A stretch of 64,000 nt of DNA from Variovorax saccharolyticus (GTDB taxonomy: Bacteria; Pseudomonadota; Gammaproteobacteria; Burkholderiales; Burkholderiaceae_C). Of this stretch, positions 24,957 to 34,000 are shown one piece after another; within the stretch, counting starts at the first letter, position 1, and each line of letters starts with the position of its first letter. The position numbers were made by a program, and so were the translations under genes. The DNA is taken from assembly GCF_030316765.1 (NCBI RefSeq), contig NZ_JASZYT010000014.1, positions 1 through 64,000 on the forward strand. The letters are read 5' to 3'. Under the pieces are notes generated by a model, which saw nothing but the letters and a program-made list of their open reading frames with translations, did no database searches and was not told the origin of the DNA.

Positions 24957-25994
24957 CTAGTCGATCGTGATGTTGTTGGTCTTGATCAGCTCGGAAAACT
25001 TGACGGTCTCCGCCTGGATGAACTTGCGGAACGCCTCCGGCGTCATCGGCTTGGGCGTGAAGCCCTGGGCCGCCAGGCGGCTCGTGACCGACGGCGATTC
25101 GAGCACCGAAACCACCTCCTTGTTGAGCCAGTTCACCACCGCGGGCGGCGTGTTGGCGGGTGCGAGCAGGCCGAGCCAGGTCACGGCCTCGAAGCCGGGC
25201 ACGCCCGCCTCCGCGAGCGTCGGCAACTCGGGCTGCAGCGGCGAGCGGGCGAGACTGGTCACCGCGAGTGCCTTCGCCTGGCCGTTCTTCGCGAAGGCGA
25301 GCGCCGTCGTCATATTGTCGAACTGCATGTCGATCTGGTTGCCGGCAAGGTCGACCAGCGACTGGCTGCTGCCCTTGTAGGGCACGTGCACTGCCTTGGC
25401 GCCGATGCGGTTGAGCATCATGAGGGTGGTCAGGTGCTGCGAGGTGCCGTTGCCGCTGGTGCCGTAGGACAACGCGTCCGGCTTGGCCTTGAGCAGGGCG
25501 ATCAGCTCCTTCACGTTGTGCGCGCCCGACTTGTTGCCGGCCAGCAGCACGAGCGGCGTGCTCGCAAGCTGGGTGACCGGCGCGAAGTCCCTGTCGACGT
25601 CGTAGCCGATCTTCTTGAGCAAGGTCGGGTTGACCGACAGCGCGGTCTGGGTGCCGAGCAGCAGCGTGTACCCGTCGGGCTTCGCGCGCGCGACGTATTC
25701 GGTACCGATGCCACCGCCCGCGCCGGCCTTGTTGTCGACCACGACCGCGGTGCCCCAGCGCTTGCCGAGCTCGTCGGCGACCAGGCGCGCCACGATGTCG
25801 GTGGCGCCGCCGGCCGCGAAGGGCACGACGATCACGACGCGGCCCGTCGCCGGATAACCACCCGGGCCAGCGGCCGCGGGAGCGCTCTGTGCGATGGCGG
25901 CGCTGGCGAACGCCAGCACCGAAAGTGCCGCGGCTGCATGCCGCAGCAGGGCGCCGCGCGTGAGCGGCAGGAAAGGAGTTCTGTTCTTCTTCAT
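24957..25994 (-). CDS. Bug/TctC family tripartite tricarboxylate receptor
   Basis: The 345-residue product has a signal peptide (to about residue 36, IAQ) and the Bug signature segments [47 protein letters not shown] and [13 protein letters not shown], followed by [22 protein letters not shown]. Bug proteins are periplasmic binding proteins for carboxylates and other small molecules; in Burkholderiales most have no matching TctAB membrane genes nearby, as here. The ligand is probably the substrate or an intermediate of this operon. Confidence 0.92.
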   Translation of the reverse strand: MKKNRTPFLPLTRGALLRHAAAALSVLAFASAAIAQSAPAAAGPGGYPATGRVVIVVPFAAGGATDIVARLVADELGKRWGTAVVVDNKAGAGGGIGTEYVARAKPDGYTLLLGTQTALSVNPTLLKKIGYDVDRDFAPVTQLASTPLVLLAGNKSGAHNVKELIALLKAKPDALSYGTSGNGTSQHLTTLMMLNRIGAKAVHVPYKGSSQSLVDLAGNQIDMQFDNMTTALAFAKNGQAKALAVTSLARSPLQPELPTLAEAGVPGFEAVTWLGLLAPANTPPAVVNWLNKEVVSVLESPSVTSRLAAQGFTPKPMTPEAFRKFIQAETVKFSELIKTNNITID

Positions 25995-26019
25995 GTCGAT
26001 GGGTCCGGGTGGGATGGTT

Positions 26020-27012
26020 TCATTCGGCCTGGATGCCGGCGTCGTGGATCACCTTGCCCCACTTCGCGATCTCGGCGCGCTGGAACGCGGTGAAGGCTTC
26101 CGAGCTGCGGCCGTCGGGCTCGACGCCGAGCTTGCGCAGCTTCTCCTGGACATCGGGCAACGCGACGATTGCAGCGATCTCGCGGCTCAGGCGGTCGACG
26201 ATCGGCTTCGGCGTTCCAGCCGGCGCGAACACGCCCTGCCACGATTGCATCTCGAAATCAGGCACCCCGGCTTCGGCCAGCGTCGGCACGCCCGGCAAGC
26301 CGGCCAGGCGCCGGCTCGAGGTCACGCCGAGCACCTTCACGCGCTGGCCGTCGATCATCGGCCGTGCAGCAGCGACGGTCTCGAACACCATGTCGATCTG
26401 GCCGCCGACCAGGTCCACCATCGCCTGCGAGCCACCCTTGTAGATGATCTGTCGCATGCGGGTGTGGGTGATGCTCTGGAACAGCTGGCCCGACAGATGC
26501 TGCGAGGTGCCAGCCCCCGCGGTGCCGTAGGTCAGGCTGTCGGGCGTGGCCTTGAGTTCAGCCACGATCTGCGCCACCGAACTGAAGCGGCTGCCCGCCG
26601 GCACCACCAGCACGTTGCTGACCATGCCGACCAGATTCACCGGCACGAAGTCGCTCACAGGCTCGTAGCCCAGGTTCTTGTTGAAGAAGGGATTGACCGC
26701 GTGGGTCGTGATGGTGCCACCCATCAGCGTGTAGCCATCGGGCGCCGAGCGAGCGACCGACTGTGTGCCGACGATGCCCGAGACGCCCGGCTTGTTCTCG
26801 ATCACCACGGGCTGGCCGATTCGCTCGCCGAGATGCTGCGCCACCAGCCGTGCCACGCCGTCGGAGACGCCGCCGGCCGAGAAGGGCACCACGTACTTGA
26901 TCGGTTTGGTCGGCCAGGCCGGCGCCTGCTGCGCATGGGCCGATGCCGGGACGGCCGCCAGCGCCAGCAAGGCCAGGCCGGCCACGGCGAATGCGCGGAT
27001 GCGTGGGATCAT
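26020..27012 (-). CDS. Bug/TctC family tripartite tricarboxylate receptor
   Basis: A second receptor of 330 residues with a signal peptide (to about residue 27, AHAQ) and Bug motifs: [67 protein letters not shown] and [20 protein letters not shown]. It is about 35-40 percent similar by eye to the neighbour at 24957 and lies 25 nt upstream of it, so the pair is divergent paralogues rather than a recent duplication. Two receptors in one operon suggest two related ligands. Confidence 0.92.
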   Translation of the reverse strand: MIPRIRAFAVAGLALLALAAVPASAHAQQAPAWPTKPIKYVVPFSAGGVSDGVARLVAQHLGERIGQPVVIENKPGVSGIVGTQSVARSAPDGYTLMGGTITTHAVNPFFNKNLGYEPVSDFVPVNLVGMVSNVLVVPAGSRFSSVAQIVAELKATPDSLTYGTAGAGTSQHLSGQLFQSITHTRMRQIIYKGGSQAMVDLVGGQIDMVFETVAAARPMIDGQRVKVLGVTSSRRLAGLPGVPTLAEAGVPDFEMQSWQGVFAPAGTPKPIVDRLSREIAAIVALPDVQEKLRKLGVEPDGRSSEAFTAFQRAEIAKWGKVIHDAGIQAE

Positions 27013-27060
27013 GAAAGTCTCCTGTTCGAATGGATGAAAGATGAAACAGCGCGGACCGGC

Positions 27061-28074
27061 TCAGCCGGCCGCGCGCACCGAGTCGCGCTCGACGACGCGG
27101 CATGGAATCACGACGTTGCGCGGGTGCGTGCCCTCGCGCATCTGCTCGTGCAGCAGTTCAACCGTGGCCTCGACCATGTCCTCGACGCTCTGCACCACGG
27201 TCGTGAGGCGATAGGCGCCCCAGGACGCCTGCGGCACGTCGTCGAAGCCGACCACGCTGACGTCCTCGGGCACGCGCAGGCCGAGTTCCTGGCGCAGCAC
27301 GTCCATCGCGGCGATGGCCATGTGGTCATTGGCGACGAACACCGCGTCGGGCAGATCGGGCCCGGCGAACAACTCGCGCGTGGCCTCCTTCGCGAGCTCG
27401 AAGCTGTAGTGGCCGACAGCGCGGCGGAACACCGCGACGCCCGCCGCTTCCAGCACCTCGTTGAAGCCGCGCTCACGCTCCAGGTTGGTCGACGATTTTT
27501 CGAGGCCGGCCAAGAAAGCGATGCGGCGATGGCCGCGCGCCAGCAGCAGTTCGGCCACCATCCGGCCGCCACGATGGTTGTCGGAGGTCACCGAGCTGGT
27601 GCTGTGGCGTGCGAATGCACTGATGTCCGGCACCCGGTTGAACAGCACCACCGGCACGCCCGATTCGGCGCATTGCCGCGCCAGGTCGGGCGACAGCATG
27701 GCCGAGGCCATCACGATGCCGTCGACCTGGTACTGCAGGATCTCGGCCAGCACGCCGTCGGTCTCCTCCAGGTCGCTGATGAACATCAGGACGTGGTAGC
27801 CCTGCTTCTGCAGGCTTTGAGAGAGCTTCTCGATCACCAGCGGATAGAACTGGTTCTGCAGGTAGCTCATCACCAGCGCGATGATCCGGCTGCGTCGCGT
27901 GATCAGGCTGCGCGCCAGCGCGTTGGGCCGATAGCCCAGCGTCTTGGCGGCGGCCAGCACGCGGTTGCGCGTGTCTTCGGACACGCTGGCACCCGGCGTG
28001 AAGGTCCGGCTGACGGCCGACTGCGACACCTGCGCGAGCCGTGCCACTTCCTGGGCAGTGGCGCTGGACTTCAT
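27061..28074 (-). CDS. LacI family transcriptional repressor
   Basis: The 337-residue protein has an N-terminal LacI helix-turn-helix (TAQEVARLAQVSQSAVSRTF), the hinge helix (ALARSLITRRSR) and a periplasmic-binding-like ligand domain with the family segments VVLFNRVPD, VTSDNHRGGRMVAELLLARGHRRIAF and DAVFVANDHMAIAAMDVL, ending in VVGFDDVPQASW. Its start overlaps the stop of the SDR gene as ATGA. It should bind the two palindromes TTGCATACGTATGCAA at 30181 and 30207 in front of the operon and be released by a pathway metabolite. Confidence 0.92.
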   Translation of the reverse strand: MKSSATAQEVARLAQVSQSAVSRTFTPGASVSEDTRNRVLAAAKTLGYRPNALARSLITRRSRIIALVMSYLQNQFYPLVIEKLSQSLQKQGYHVLMFISDLEETDGVLAEILQYQVDGIVMASAMLSPDLARQCAESGVPVVLFNRVPDISAFARHSTSSVTSDNHRGGRMVAELLLARGHRRIAFLAGLEKSSTNLERERGFNEVLEAAGVAVFRRAVGHYSFELAKEATRELFAGPDLPDAVFVANDHMAIAAMDVLRQELGLRVPEDVSVVGFDDVPQASWGAYRLTTVVQSVEDMVEATVELLHEQMREGTHPRNVVIPCRVVERDSVRAAG

Positions 28075-28832
28075 GCGGCGCTCCAGCCGCCATCGAGCAT
28101 CAGCGCACTGCCGGTCATGAGGCTCGCGGCGTCACTCGCCAGGAACACGATGGCGCCCATGATCTCTTCGACCTGGCCCAGCCGGCCCAGTGCGATCCTC
28201 GAGGTGACCCAGTCGCGGAAGCTCGCATCCGCGAACATGCCGGCCGTCATCGCGGTCTCGATGAAGGTCGGGCAGACCGTGTTGACGCGGATGCCCGCCG
28301 GCCCCAGCTCCCATGCCAAGGCCTTGGTCATGCCTTCCATCGCGTGCTTGCTGGCGCAGTAGAGCGTGCGGCGCGGACTCCCGACCACGCCCATCTGGGA
28401 CGAGATGTTGATGATCGAGCCCGGCAGGCCGGCCGCCAGCAGCCCGCGCGTCACCGTGCGGGTCACGTAGAAGGCGGCCTTCACGTTGAGGTCGAAAACG
28501 GCGTCGATGTCGCTGTCTTCCACCTCCACCAACGGCTTCGGCCGGTTCAGGCCGGCGTTGTTGACGAGGATCTGGAACGGCCCCGCCGCGGTGAGCTTTT
28601 CGTTCACCGCCTGCGCATCGGTCACGTCCAGCACCAGGTGGTCGCAGCGACCGCCCTCGGCGCGGATCTGCCGGCAGGCCTCGCGCAGCTCGCTTTCGGA
28701 ACGCGCGGCAAGGGTCACGGCGGCACCGGCCTGCGCCAGCGCCGCGGCGGCAGCCAGGCCAATGCCGCGCCCGGCGCCGGTCACCAGCGCGCGGCGCCCG
28801 TCGATGCGGAAGTTCGGCGCACGCGGCAGCAT
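28071..28832 (-). CDS. Short-chain dehydrogenase/reductase (SDR)
   Basis: A classical SDR of 253 residues: TGAGRGIGLA (cofactor loop, near residue 18), LVLDVTDAQAV, NNAGLNRPKPL, catalytic Ser in INISSQMG, and YCASKHA (Tyr and Lys). The arginine-rich segment (ARSESEL) after the second strand does not settle NAD or NADP. The ATG at 28832 is 2 nt downstream of the stop of the HisD-like gene. It should carry out a second oxidation or a reduction in the same pathway. Confidence 0.92.
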   Translation of the reverse strand: MLPRAPNFRIDGRRALVTGAGRGIGLAAAAALAQAGAAVTLAARSESELREACRQIRAEGGRCDHLVLDVTDAQAVNEKLTAAGPFQILVNNAGLNRPKPLVEVEDSDIDAVFDLNVKAAFYVTRTVTRGLLAAGLPGSIINISSQMGVVGSPRRTLYCASKHAMEGMTKALAWELGPAGIRVNTVCPTFIETAMTAGMFADASFRDWVTSRIALGRLGQVEEIMGAIVFLASDAASLMTGSALMLDGGWSAA

Positions 28833-28834
28833 GC

Positions 28835-30157
28835 TCAGGCCTCCAGGGCCGGAACCGGCTGATACCACGGCACGTCGGCCCGGGTGCCATAGCGGCGCAC
28901 GCGCAGGTTGGCCTGCTCGCCGTGGCCGGCGAAGTTCTCCATGTGGCACAGGCGCGAGCAGTACTCGCCCATCAGCGCGCTGGCCTCGTCGGTCAGCACC
29001 TTCTGGTAGGTGCAGGTCTTGAGGAACTTCCCGACCCACAGTCCGCCGGTGTAGCGCGCATTGCGGTTGGTCGGCAGCGTGTGGTTCGTGCCGATCACCT
29101 TGTCGCCGAAGCTCACGTTGGTGCGCGCGCCCAGGAACAGGCCACCGTAGTTCGTCATGTGCTGCAGGAAATAGTCGGGGTCGCGCGTGATCACCTGCAC
29201 GTGCTCGAAGGCGAGCTCGTCGGCCTTCTGCAGCATCTCTTCCTGCGTGTCGCAGACGATCACTTCGCCGTATTCGGCCCAGCTCACCGAGGCGATCGCG
29301 GCGGTCGGCAAGATCGCGAGCTGACGTTCGATCTCGGCCATCGTGTCGCGTGCGAGCTGTTCGCTCGTGGTCAGCAGGACGGTGGGCGAGGTCGGTCCGT
29401 GCTCGGCCTGCCCCAGAAGGTCGACCGCGCACATCTCGCCGTCGGCGGTCTCGTCAGCGATCACCAGCGTCTCGGTCGGCCCGGCGAACAGGTCGATGCC
29501 GACGCGGCCATACAGCTGGCGCTTGGCTTCGGCCACATACATGTTGCCGGGACCGACCAGCATGTCCACGGGCGCGATGCTTTGCGTGCCGACGGCCATC
29601 GCGACCACGGCCTGCACCCCGCCGAGCACCAGGATTTCGTCCGCGCCGGCCATCGACATGGCGGTCACGATCGCCGGATGCGGCGCACCCTGGTAGGGCG
29701 GCGCGGTCGCGACCACGCGCTTCACGCCCGCCACCTTGGCGGTCAGCACGCTCATGTGGGCGGAGGCCAGCAGCGGGTACTTGCCGCCGGGGATGTAGCA
29801 GCCGACCGCGTTCACCGGGATGTTCTTGTGGCCCAGGATGACCCCTGGGAAGGTCTCGACCTCCACGTCCTTCATCGAGTCGAGCTGGATCTGCGCGAAG
29901 TTGCGCACCTGCTTCTGGGCGAAGGTGATGTCGTCGATCTCCCGGGCCGAGAGACTTTTTCGCGCCTTCTCGATCTCGTCGGTCGAGAGCCGGAAATCGG
30001 TCGGGTCCCAGTTGTCGAACTGGCGGCTGAAGTCGCGCACGGCTGCATCGCCGCGCGCCTCGACGGCCTGGATGATGCCCTCGACCGTGGCACGAACCTT
30101 GGCGTCATCATCGGCGCGGACCTGGACGTCCTTGCCGCGCTTGAGATATCTGATCAT
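28835..30157 (-). CDS. Histidinol dehydrogenase paralogue, probably a catabolic alcohol dehydrogenase (sulfopropanediol dehydrogenase-like)
   Basis: The 440-residue product shows the HisD fold signatures: VPGGKxxxP-like [76 protein letters not shown], and [10 protein letters not shown] with Gln and His zinc ligands. It sits in a catabolic operon and not with his genes, so histidine synthesis is unlikely. Catabolic HisD paralogues include sulfopropanediol 3-dehydrogenase (HpsN), and the N-terminus MIRYLKRGK fits that group in my memory; this is a suggestion. The ATG at 30157 has GCAGGAAA in front; the frame runs upstream through the LacI operator, which must lie outside the gene. Confidence 0.85.
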   Translation of the reverse strand: MIRYLKRGKDVQVRADDDAKVRATVEGIIQAVEARGDAAVRDFSRQFDNWDPTDFRLSTDEIEKARKSLSAREIDDITFAQKQVRNFAQIQLDSMKDVEVETFPGVILGHKNIPVNAVGCYIPGGKYPLLASAHMSVLTAKVAGVKRVVATAPPYQGAPHPAIVTAMSMAGADEILVLGGVQAVVAMAVGTQSIAPVDMLVGPGNMYVAEAKRQLYGRVGIDLFAGPTETLVIADETADGEMCAVDLLGQAEHGPTSPTVLLTTSEQLARDTMAEIERQLAILPTAAIASVSWAEYGEVIVCDTQEEMLQKADELAFEHVQVITRDPDYFLQHMTNYGGLFLGARTNVSFGDKVIGTNHTLPTNRNARYTGGLWVGKFLKTCTYQKVLTDEASALMGEYCSRLCHMENFAGHGEQANLRVRRYGTRADVPWYQPVPALEA

Positions 30158-30180
30158 GTGTTTTCCTGCTTGTCCAAAGT

Positions 30181-30196
30181 TTGCATACGTATGCAA
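30181..30196. promoter_or_regulatory. LacI-family operator 1 (TTGCATACGTATGCAA)
   Basis: A perfect 16-bp palindrome with a central CG, as LacI-type repressors prefer. It is 24 nt upstream of the HisD-like ATG. Confidence 0.85.
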
Positions 30197-30206
30197 TGTG
30201 GGAGAC

Positions 30207-30222
30207 TTGCATACGTATGCAA
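30207..30222. promoter_or_regulatory. LacI-family operator 2 (identical 16-bp palindrome)
   Basis: The same 16 bp as operator 1, with centres 26 bp apart. The exact repeat beside a LacI regulator gene in the same operon supports the assignment. The broken HTH gene that begins on the plus strand next to it might be read from the same region. Confidence 0.85.
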
Positions 30223-30263
30223 ACAGGGAAAACCCTAATGCGAAATATGAATCGGTGCAGCGA

Positions 30264-30729
30264 CCGCATTTTTGGGGAAGCGCTGAACTGGGCCTGTCCC
30301 AAGCGCAGTTGGCGCACCAGACCGGCCTGTCTCGTCAAACCTTGGTCGGGCTGGAAAAGGGCGCGCTGAGCGACCTGGGTCAACCGCGTGGGGCAGATGA
30401 TGGCAGTGCTGGGCCTGGACAGCCCCAAACCGGATACGCAGGCGCGGCGCAAGAAGCGCGGCCTGTGGATGGCGGCCAAGACGGCCAGTGTCAGCTATGC
30501 GCGTGAACTGGCCCCCGAGGCGCTGGAGCAGGCCCTGGCGAGCGGTGAGGTGCCGGCGTCGTTTGCACCGCACTTGACCCATTTGCTGGATGAGGCGCCC
30601 GTGCCGATCGTCGTGATGGCCGTGGAGGAGGAGGCCTCCCGCGCCCATCTGCCTCCTCGACAGGTCTGGCGAAACGTGGCGAAACTGGCAGAGACCTTGT
30701 CCGTGCACCGGCGGGCGCTGTGGGCGTGA
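30264..30729 (+). pseudogene. XRE/HipB-like regulator gene with a frameshift
   Basis: [39 protein letters not shown] when read across the first frame is a helix-turn-helix domain of the HipB type (the 'LSQxxLAxxTGLSRxTLxxLExG' pattern). After about 30380 the frame shifts by one and continues VNRVGQMMAVLGLDSP, KKRGLWMAAKTASVSYAREL and a C-terminal part with FAPHLTHLLDEAPVPIVV up to the stop at 30729. A product from the ATG at 30388 would lack the DNA-binding half. No HipA-like partner is adjacent. Confidence 0.75.
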
Positions 30730-30816
30730 AGTCCGGGGCGCTGCCCGGACCCGCAGTTCGCCTGCAGCTTCGGTCCAGCCCTGCGCCGAGGTGCGCGTGA
30801 TGCGATCCTGCAGGAG

Positions 30817-31128
30817 CTAGTGGTAGTCATCTTCGCGCTGATGACGGATGGCTGCGATGGCGACTTCTTGATCACTGATGATGCGAAAGAGAGCCACGTA
30901 GCCCGATGCGCCGAAGGGGATGACCAACTCGCGTTCAAGCCGATCGTTGTCGGCAATGCGGCAGGTAAACGGATTGGTCTCCAATATCCGGAACTCGGCT
31001 CGAATCGCTTCCACTGCGCGACGCGGGAGATCAAGGTCCCCACGCTGCAGCGCAGCCTCGACAAGGAAGTCCTCGAGACGGATCAGATCCTCAAGTGCTT
31101 CGTGCGTCAGCACGACGGTGTAAGTCAC
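30817..31128 (-). CDS. ParE/RelE-type toxin
   Basis: The 103-residue product begins MTYTVVLTHEALEDLIRLEDFL, then has PRRAVEAIRAEFRILETNPFTCR and ELVIPFGASGYVALFRI, and ends EVAIAAIRHQREDDYH. The 'xLxxxPxxxR...Ref.ipfg..GYvalYri..' layout is ParE-like, which by family knowledge often acts on gyrase; RelE-like members cut mRNA. Its ATG overlaps the antitoxin stop as ATGA (31125-31128). Confidence 0.88.
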   Translation of the reverse strand: MTYTVVLTHEALEDLIRLEDFLVEAALQRGDLDLPRRAVEAIRAEFRILETNPFTCRIADNDRLERELVIPFGASGYVALFRIISDQEVAIAAIRHQREDDYH

Positions 31129-31412
31129 GAACTTGCGGCGCTGTCTCGCTTGTTTCGCAGGCGTCCATCCAGGCGAGCCTGCATCGCATCGAGCGCGTCG
31201 TTGACAGAGTAGTACTGACCGCTACGCTTGGCCCGTTCCAGCGACTCGCGACCCCGCTCGAGAAACTCCTGCTGCGCCTTGCGACGCTGCGCAGCTTGCA
31301 CCGTAGCCTGCTCGACAAACTGCGACAGCGATTCGCCTTGTCGCAAAACACTTTCGATTTCCGCGCGCACAGACGGCTCGACGCGCACGGGAGGCAACTG
31401 GGCGGTTTTCAT
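31125..31412 (-). CDS. Antitoxin of the ParE-type toxin (YlcI/YnfO-like)
   Basis: From the ATG at 31412 the product (95 aa) has an N-terminal ribbon-helix-helix-like part (VRVEPSVRAEIESVLRQGESLSQFVEQA) and a basic C-terminal half (RKAQQEFLERGRESLERA) followed by YYSVNDALDAMQARLD, which is usual for antitoxins of this kind. The gene upstream start at 31430 is less likely because the promoter -10 lies between. Gene order antitoxin-toxin with overlap is normal. Confidence 0.85.
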   Translation of the reverse strand: MKTAQLPPVRVEPSVRAEIESVLRQGESLSQFVEQATVQAAQRRKAQQEFLERGRESLERAKRSGQYYSVNDALDAMQARLDGRLRNKRDSAASS

Positions 31413-31418
31413 TGGGCG

Positions 31419-31447
31419 ATTGTAGCGCAATTGCTATGCATGCAAAC
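31419..31447 (-). promoter_or_regulatory. Promoter of the ParE-type pair, probably leaderless
   Basis: On the minus strand TACAAT (-10, 31424-31419) is only 6 nt from the ATG at 31412; a -35-like TTTGCA or TTGCAT lies about 16 nt upstream of it. The transcript would start at or next to the ATG, so no ribosome-binding site is available and none is seen. Confidence 0.5.
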
Positions 31448-31622
31448 GACTCAGTGGAGTGGCTTGACGGCCAGCCCTCTCTCAAGCTTCGAGCACACCC
31501 CGTCCCCGCAGCGGCAGGGAGCGGTACGAGGGCAAGATTCACGATGGCGGCGCGATCCTGGGCGCTCCGTTGCTGGCCCAACGCGGCAGATCCCGGGTAC
31601 GGCGAACGCAAGCCGCGCGAAA

Positions 31623-32380
31623 ATGCCGCGCATGGAATGCTCCATCCGCACCATGAGCCGCGACGAAGTCGCGATGACCATCGAATGGGCCGCGGACGAG
31701 GGCTGGAATCCCGGCCTGCACGACGCCGCCTGCTTCCACGCCGCCGACCCCGATGGCTTCCTGGTCGCCGAATGCGACGGCAAAGCGGTGGGCTGCATCT
31801 CCGCCGTCTCGTATGCCGGCCGCTTCGGCTTCATCGGCCTGTACATCGTGCGCCCCGGCTGGCGCGGGCGCGGCATCGGGCTTCGCCTCTGGACGGCAGG
31901 GATGCAGCGGCTATCGGGCCAGGTCGTGGGCCTGGACGGCGTGCCCGCGCAGCAGGACAACTATCGCAAGAGTGGTTTCGTGCTGGCCTGGAAAACGTCC
32001 GCTTCGCCGGCGCGGCCGGTGCCGCAATGCTCGACGCGAACGCGCCCATCGTGCCACTCGCCGACGTGGACTTCGCCGCACTGTGCGCCGACGACCGTCG
32101 CGTCTTCCCGGCCCCGCGCGATGCCTTCCTGCACTGCTGGACGGCGATGCCAGACGCCACCGGCCTGGCTTGGCTCGCGGATGGAAAGCTCGCGGGATGG
32201 GGTCTGATCCGCCGCTGCCGCGAGGGCCACAAGATCGGCCCGCTGGTCGCCGACACGTCAGGGATCGCAAACGCGCTGTACGCCGCGCTGTGCGCAGCCG
32301 TGCCGGCCGGCGACACGGTGTACCTCGACGTGCCATTGCCCAACGCCGCCGCCGTGGCCGGACGGTACGATTGCGCATGA
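31623..32380 (+). pseudogene. Two-domain GNAT acetyltransferase gene with one-base deletion
   Basis: From the ATG at 31623 (or 31632) the frame gives an N-terminal GNAT domain: SRDEVAMTIEWAADEGWNPG, FLVAECDGKAVGCISAV, FIGLYIVRPGWRGRGIGLRLW (acetyl-CoA loop R-x2-G-x-G) and NYRKSGFVLAW. At about 31990 one G is missing (TGGAAAACGTC where TGGGAAAACGTC would keep the frame). The other frame continues NVRFAGAAGAAMLD, FLHCWTAMPDATGLAWLADGKLAGWGLIRRCREGHKIGPLVAD and the second Acetyltransf_18-like domain, ending at 32380. A sequencing error in the short G run is possible. The 3' end is also shorter than usual. Confidence 0.8.
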
Positions 32381-32643
32381 GCGGCGCCACCGAAACCATC
32401 CCGTTCGTCTACGGGCCTGATGACTTCGAGGTCAACGACGCTCGGATCCTGCGCGCCGCACGCACCCCGGGCGTGGAGGGAACGGCCGTCTTCGGGCGGA
32501 CAGCCGACGGCTGGACTCGCGTGGTCGTGACGATCACCGGCGAACCCGAGCCGATCCGCATCGCCCGCGCCAGCCTGCCGTTGGAAGCCCAAGCTCTGAG
32601 CGGCGATCCACCGAAAGCGATCAGGCCCCGACCGAAGATGTGA
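32377..32643 (+). CDS. Hypothetical protein (88 aa)
   Basis: The ATG overlaps the GNAT stop as ATGA (32377-32380), which suggests coupled translation with that gene. The product reads MSGATETIPFVYGPDDFEVN, then GVEGTAVFGRTADGWTRVVVTITGEPEPI and a basic end RPRPKM. I know no family. It ends 3 nt before the convergent hipA gene. Confidence 0.45.
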   Translation: MSGATETIPFVYGPDDFEVNDARILRAARTPGVEGTAVFGRTADGWTRVVVTITGEPEPIRIARASLPLEAQALSGDPPKAIRPRPKM

Positions 32644-32646
32644 GCG

Positions 32647-33996
32647 TCAGTTCGAGATCTTGCTGGCGGCTTCGTGAAGCCCGCTGAGGATGGGCTGGGC
32701 CAAGAACTCCGGAAAATCCTTCGGCAACTGCGCTCGCACCTGCTGAATCACCTGCGGCGTGCGGTTCACCAACTCGTCAATCACGAAACTCACGCCGCGC
32801 CCGTCTGGGGTCGTCACCCCGTGCCGCTCTCCGACAGCCAGCCAGTGCCGGCGCAGGATTTCGCGCATCTTCCAGTGCGCATTCTTGGAGCGGATCGCCA
32901 TAGCCATCTTGGCCTTGAAAGGGGACAGCTTCCCCGGTCCATCCCCGAGGATCGGGTAGGCCGACAGCACGTCGTACAGCGGCGTGAGCTGGTATCGGCC
33001 CCCGGGCCGCAGAAACAAGCTGAAGTTCTTCGCGTGCCCGTCGGTCGCGCAGAGCATCCAGAAGAGCACTTGCGCTTGGAAAAAGGTCCGCTTGTCATCC
33101 TCACGGGACATCGACCCATCCAGCACCTCCATGATGCTGTCAATGCCCGGGCCGCCGTCCGCCTCGTACTTTGCATACGGCGACACGCCTTTGGCCTGGC
33201 ACATATCTTCCTGAGGAAGTCGGATGAGCCGCATGTCGCCTGCGGGGCTTTTCCACCAGCTGCGGTCGAAGCGCTCCACCGCCAGGACCTTCACGTCCTC
33301 GAACTCCAGCGGCTCGCAAGATGCCACCGGAAGGCCGTAGGCCTTCAGGATCAAGGCACAGAGCCACTCGTTTTCGACTGAGCCGCTCATGTCGTACTTC
33401 ATCCCGCCAACCAGGCCCAGTGGGAGCTTGAAGATGTGCGTTGTGGGCGTGTCTCCGTGGGGCATGCACCATCTGCCATCGAAACGCAGGAGTGCGGTTT
33501 TCTCCTGGGCGCCCGCGATCGAAATCCGGAACGTGTCGTCATCGTCGCCAAGACTTTGGAGCGCAGGCGACACGGTGTTGCGCAACACCTGCGCGACCAT
33601 GCTCTCATCCAAAGGTGATGCTTGCACTGGCCCCACGCCTGCCGGGACTTCGCCGTCCGGAAGAATCTGCAATGCGCCTACACAGTCGCGTCCAATCTCG
33701 GCGAGCAGCGGGAAGGCCTCGGTCGACTTGGTCTGGTACCGCCTCGCGATCCTGGCTCGAATGTCGTCGCTGTCGGGCAGCAGATTTTCGAAGTAGGTTC
33801 GAACTCGTTCGCCGCGATGCGGCGCACCACCCGGCATGAAGGAAAGGGACAGTGACAGAGGGCGGCCCTGCTCTGCAACGGCCCAATGCGCGTCGTACTC
33901 CAGGACGTCGCCTGTCTGAGGGTGGATGCGCCAAGTGCCTACGCGGGCCCCATTCATCCAGAGGCCGAGCGCTTGGGTATGAGAACGGCGACCCAT
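32647..33996 (-). CDS. hipA: HipA family serine/threonine kinase toxin
   Basis: The 449-residue product has the N-terminal HipA coupling domain (ALGLWMNGARVGTWRI, GERVRTYFENLLPDSDDIRARIA) and the kinase core: RISIAGAQEKTALL (ATP loop), HIFKLPL, SVENEWLCALILKAYGLPVA, VERFDRSWW, catalytic CATDGHAKNFSLFL (Asp and Asn) and YQLTPLYDVLSAYP with the DFG-like Asp. HipA kinases phosphorylate tRNA synthetases and cause dormancy. The ATG at 33996 lies 4 nt after the end of hipB; the frame is open upstream but that sequence is the hipB overlap. Confidence 0.93.
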   Translation of the reverse strand: MGRRSHTQALGLWMNGARVGTWRIHPQTGDVLEYDAHWAVAEQGRPLSLSLSFMPGGAPHRGERVRTYFENLLPDSDDIRARIARRYQTKSTEAFPLLAEIGRDCVGALQILPDGEVPAGVGPVQASPLDESMVAQVLRNTVSPALQSLGDDDDTFRISIAGAQEKTALLRFDGRWCMPHGDTPTTHIFKLPLGLVGGMKYDMSGSVENEWLCALILKAYGLPVASCEPLEFEDVKVLAVERFDRSWWKSPAGDMRLIRLPQEDMCQAKGVSPYAKYEADGGPGIDSIMEVLDGSMSREDDKRTFFQAQVLFWMLCATDGHAKNFSLFLRPGGRYQLTPLYDVLSAYPILGDGPGKLSPFKAKMAMAIRSKNAHWKMREILRRHWLAVGERHGVTTPDGRGVSFVIDELVNRTPQVIQQVRAQLPKDFPEFLAQPILSGLHEAASKISN

Positions 33997-34000
33997 GGGC

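Noticed and set aside
24777-26093. Plus-strand open frame of 438 codons opposite the RraA-like and Bug genes
   Set aside because: Antisense shadow without a recognisable domain.
25894-28362. Very long plus-strand open frame (822 codons) opposite the Bug receptors and LacI gene
   Set aside because: The translation is rich in Arg, His and Ala and antisense to three clear genes; it is a shadow of their codon bias.
28835-30157. Histidine biosynthesis hisD
   Set aside because: No other his genes are near and the gene is in a LacI-regulated catabolic operon with receptors and aldolase.
28922-30238. Plus-strand open frame of 438 codons opposite the HisD-like gene
   Set aside because: Antisense shadow; the HisD motifs are on the minus strand.
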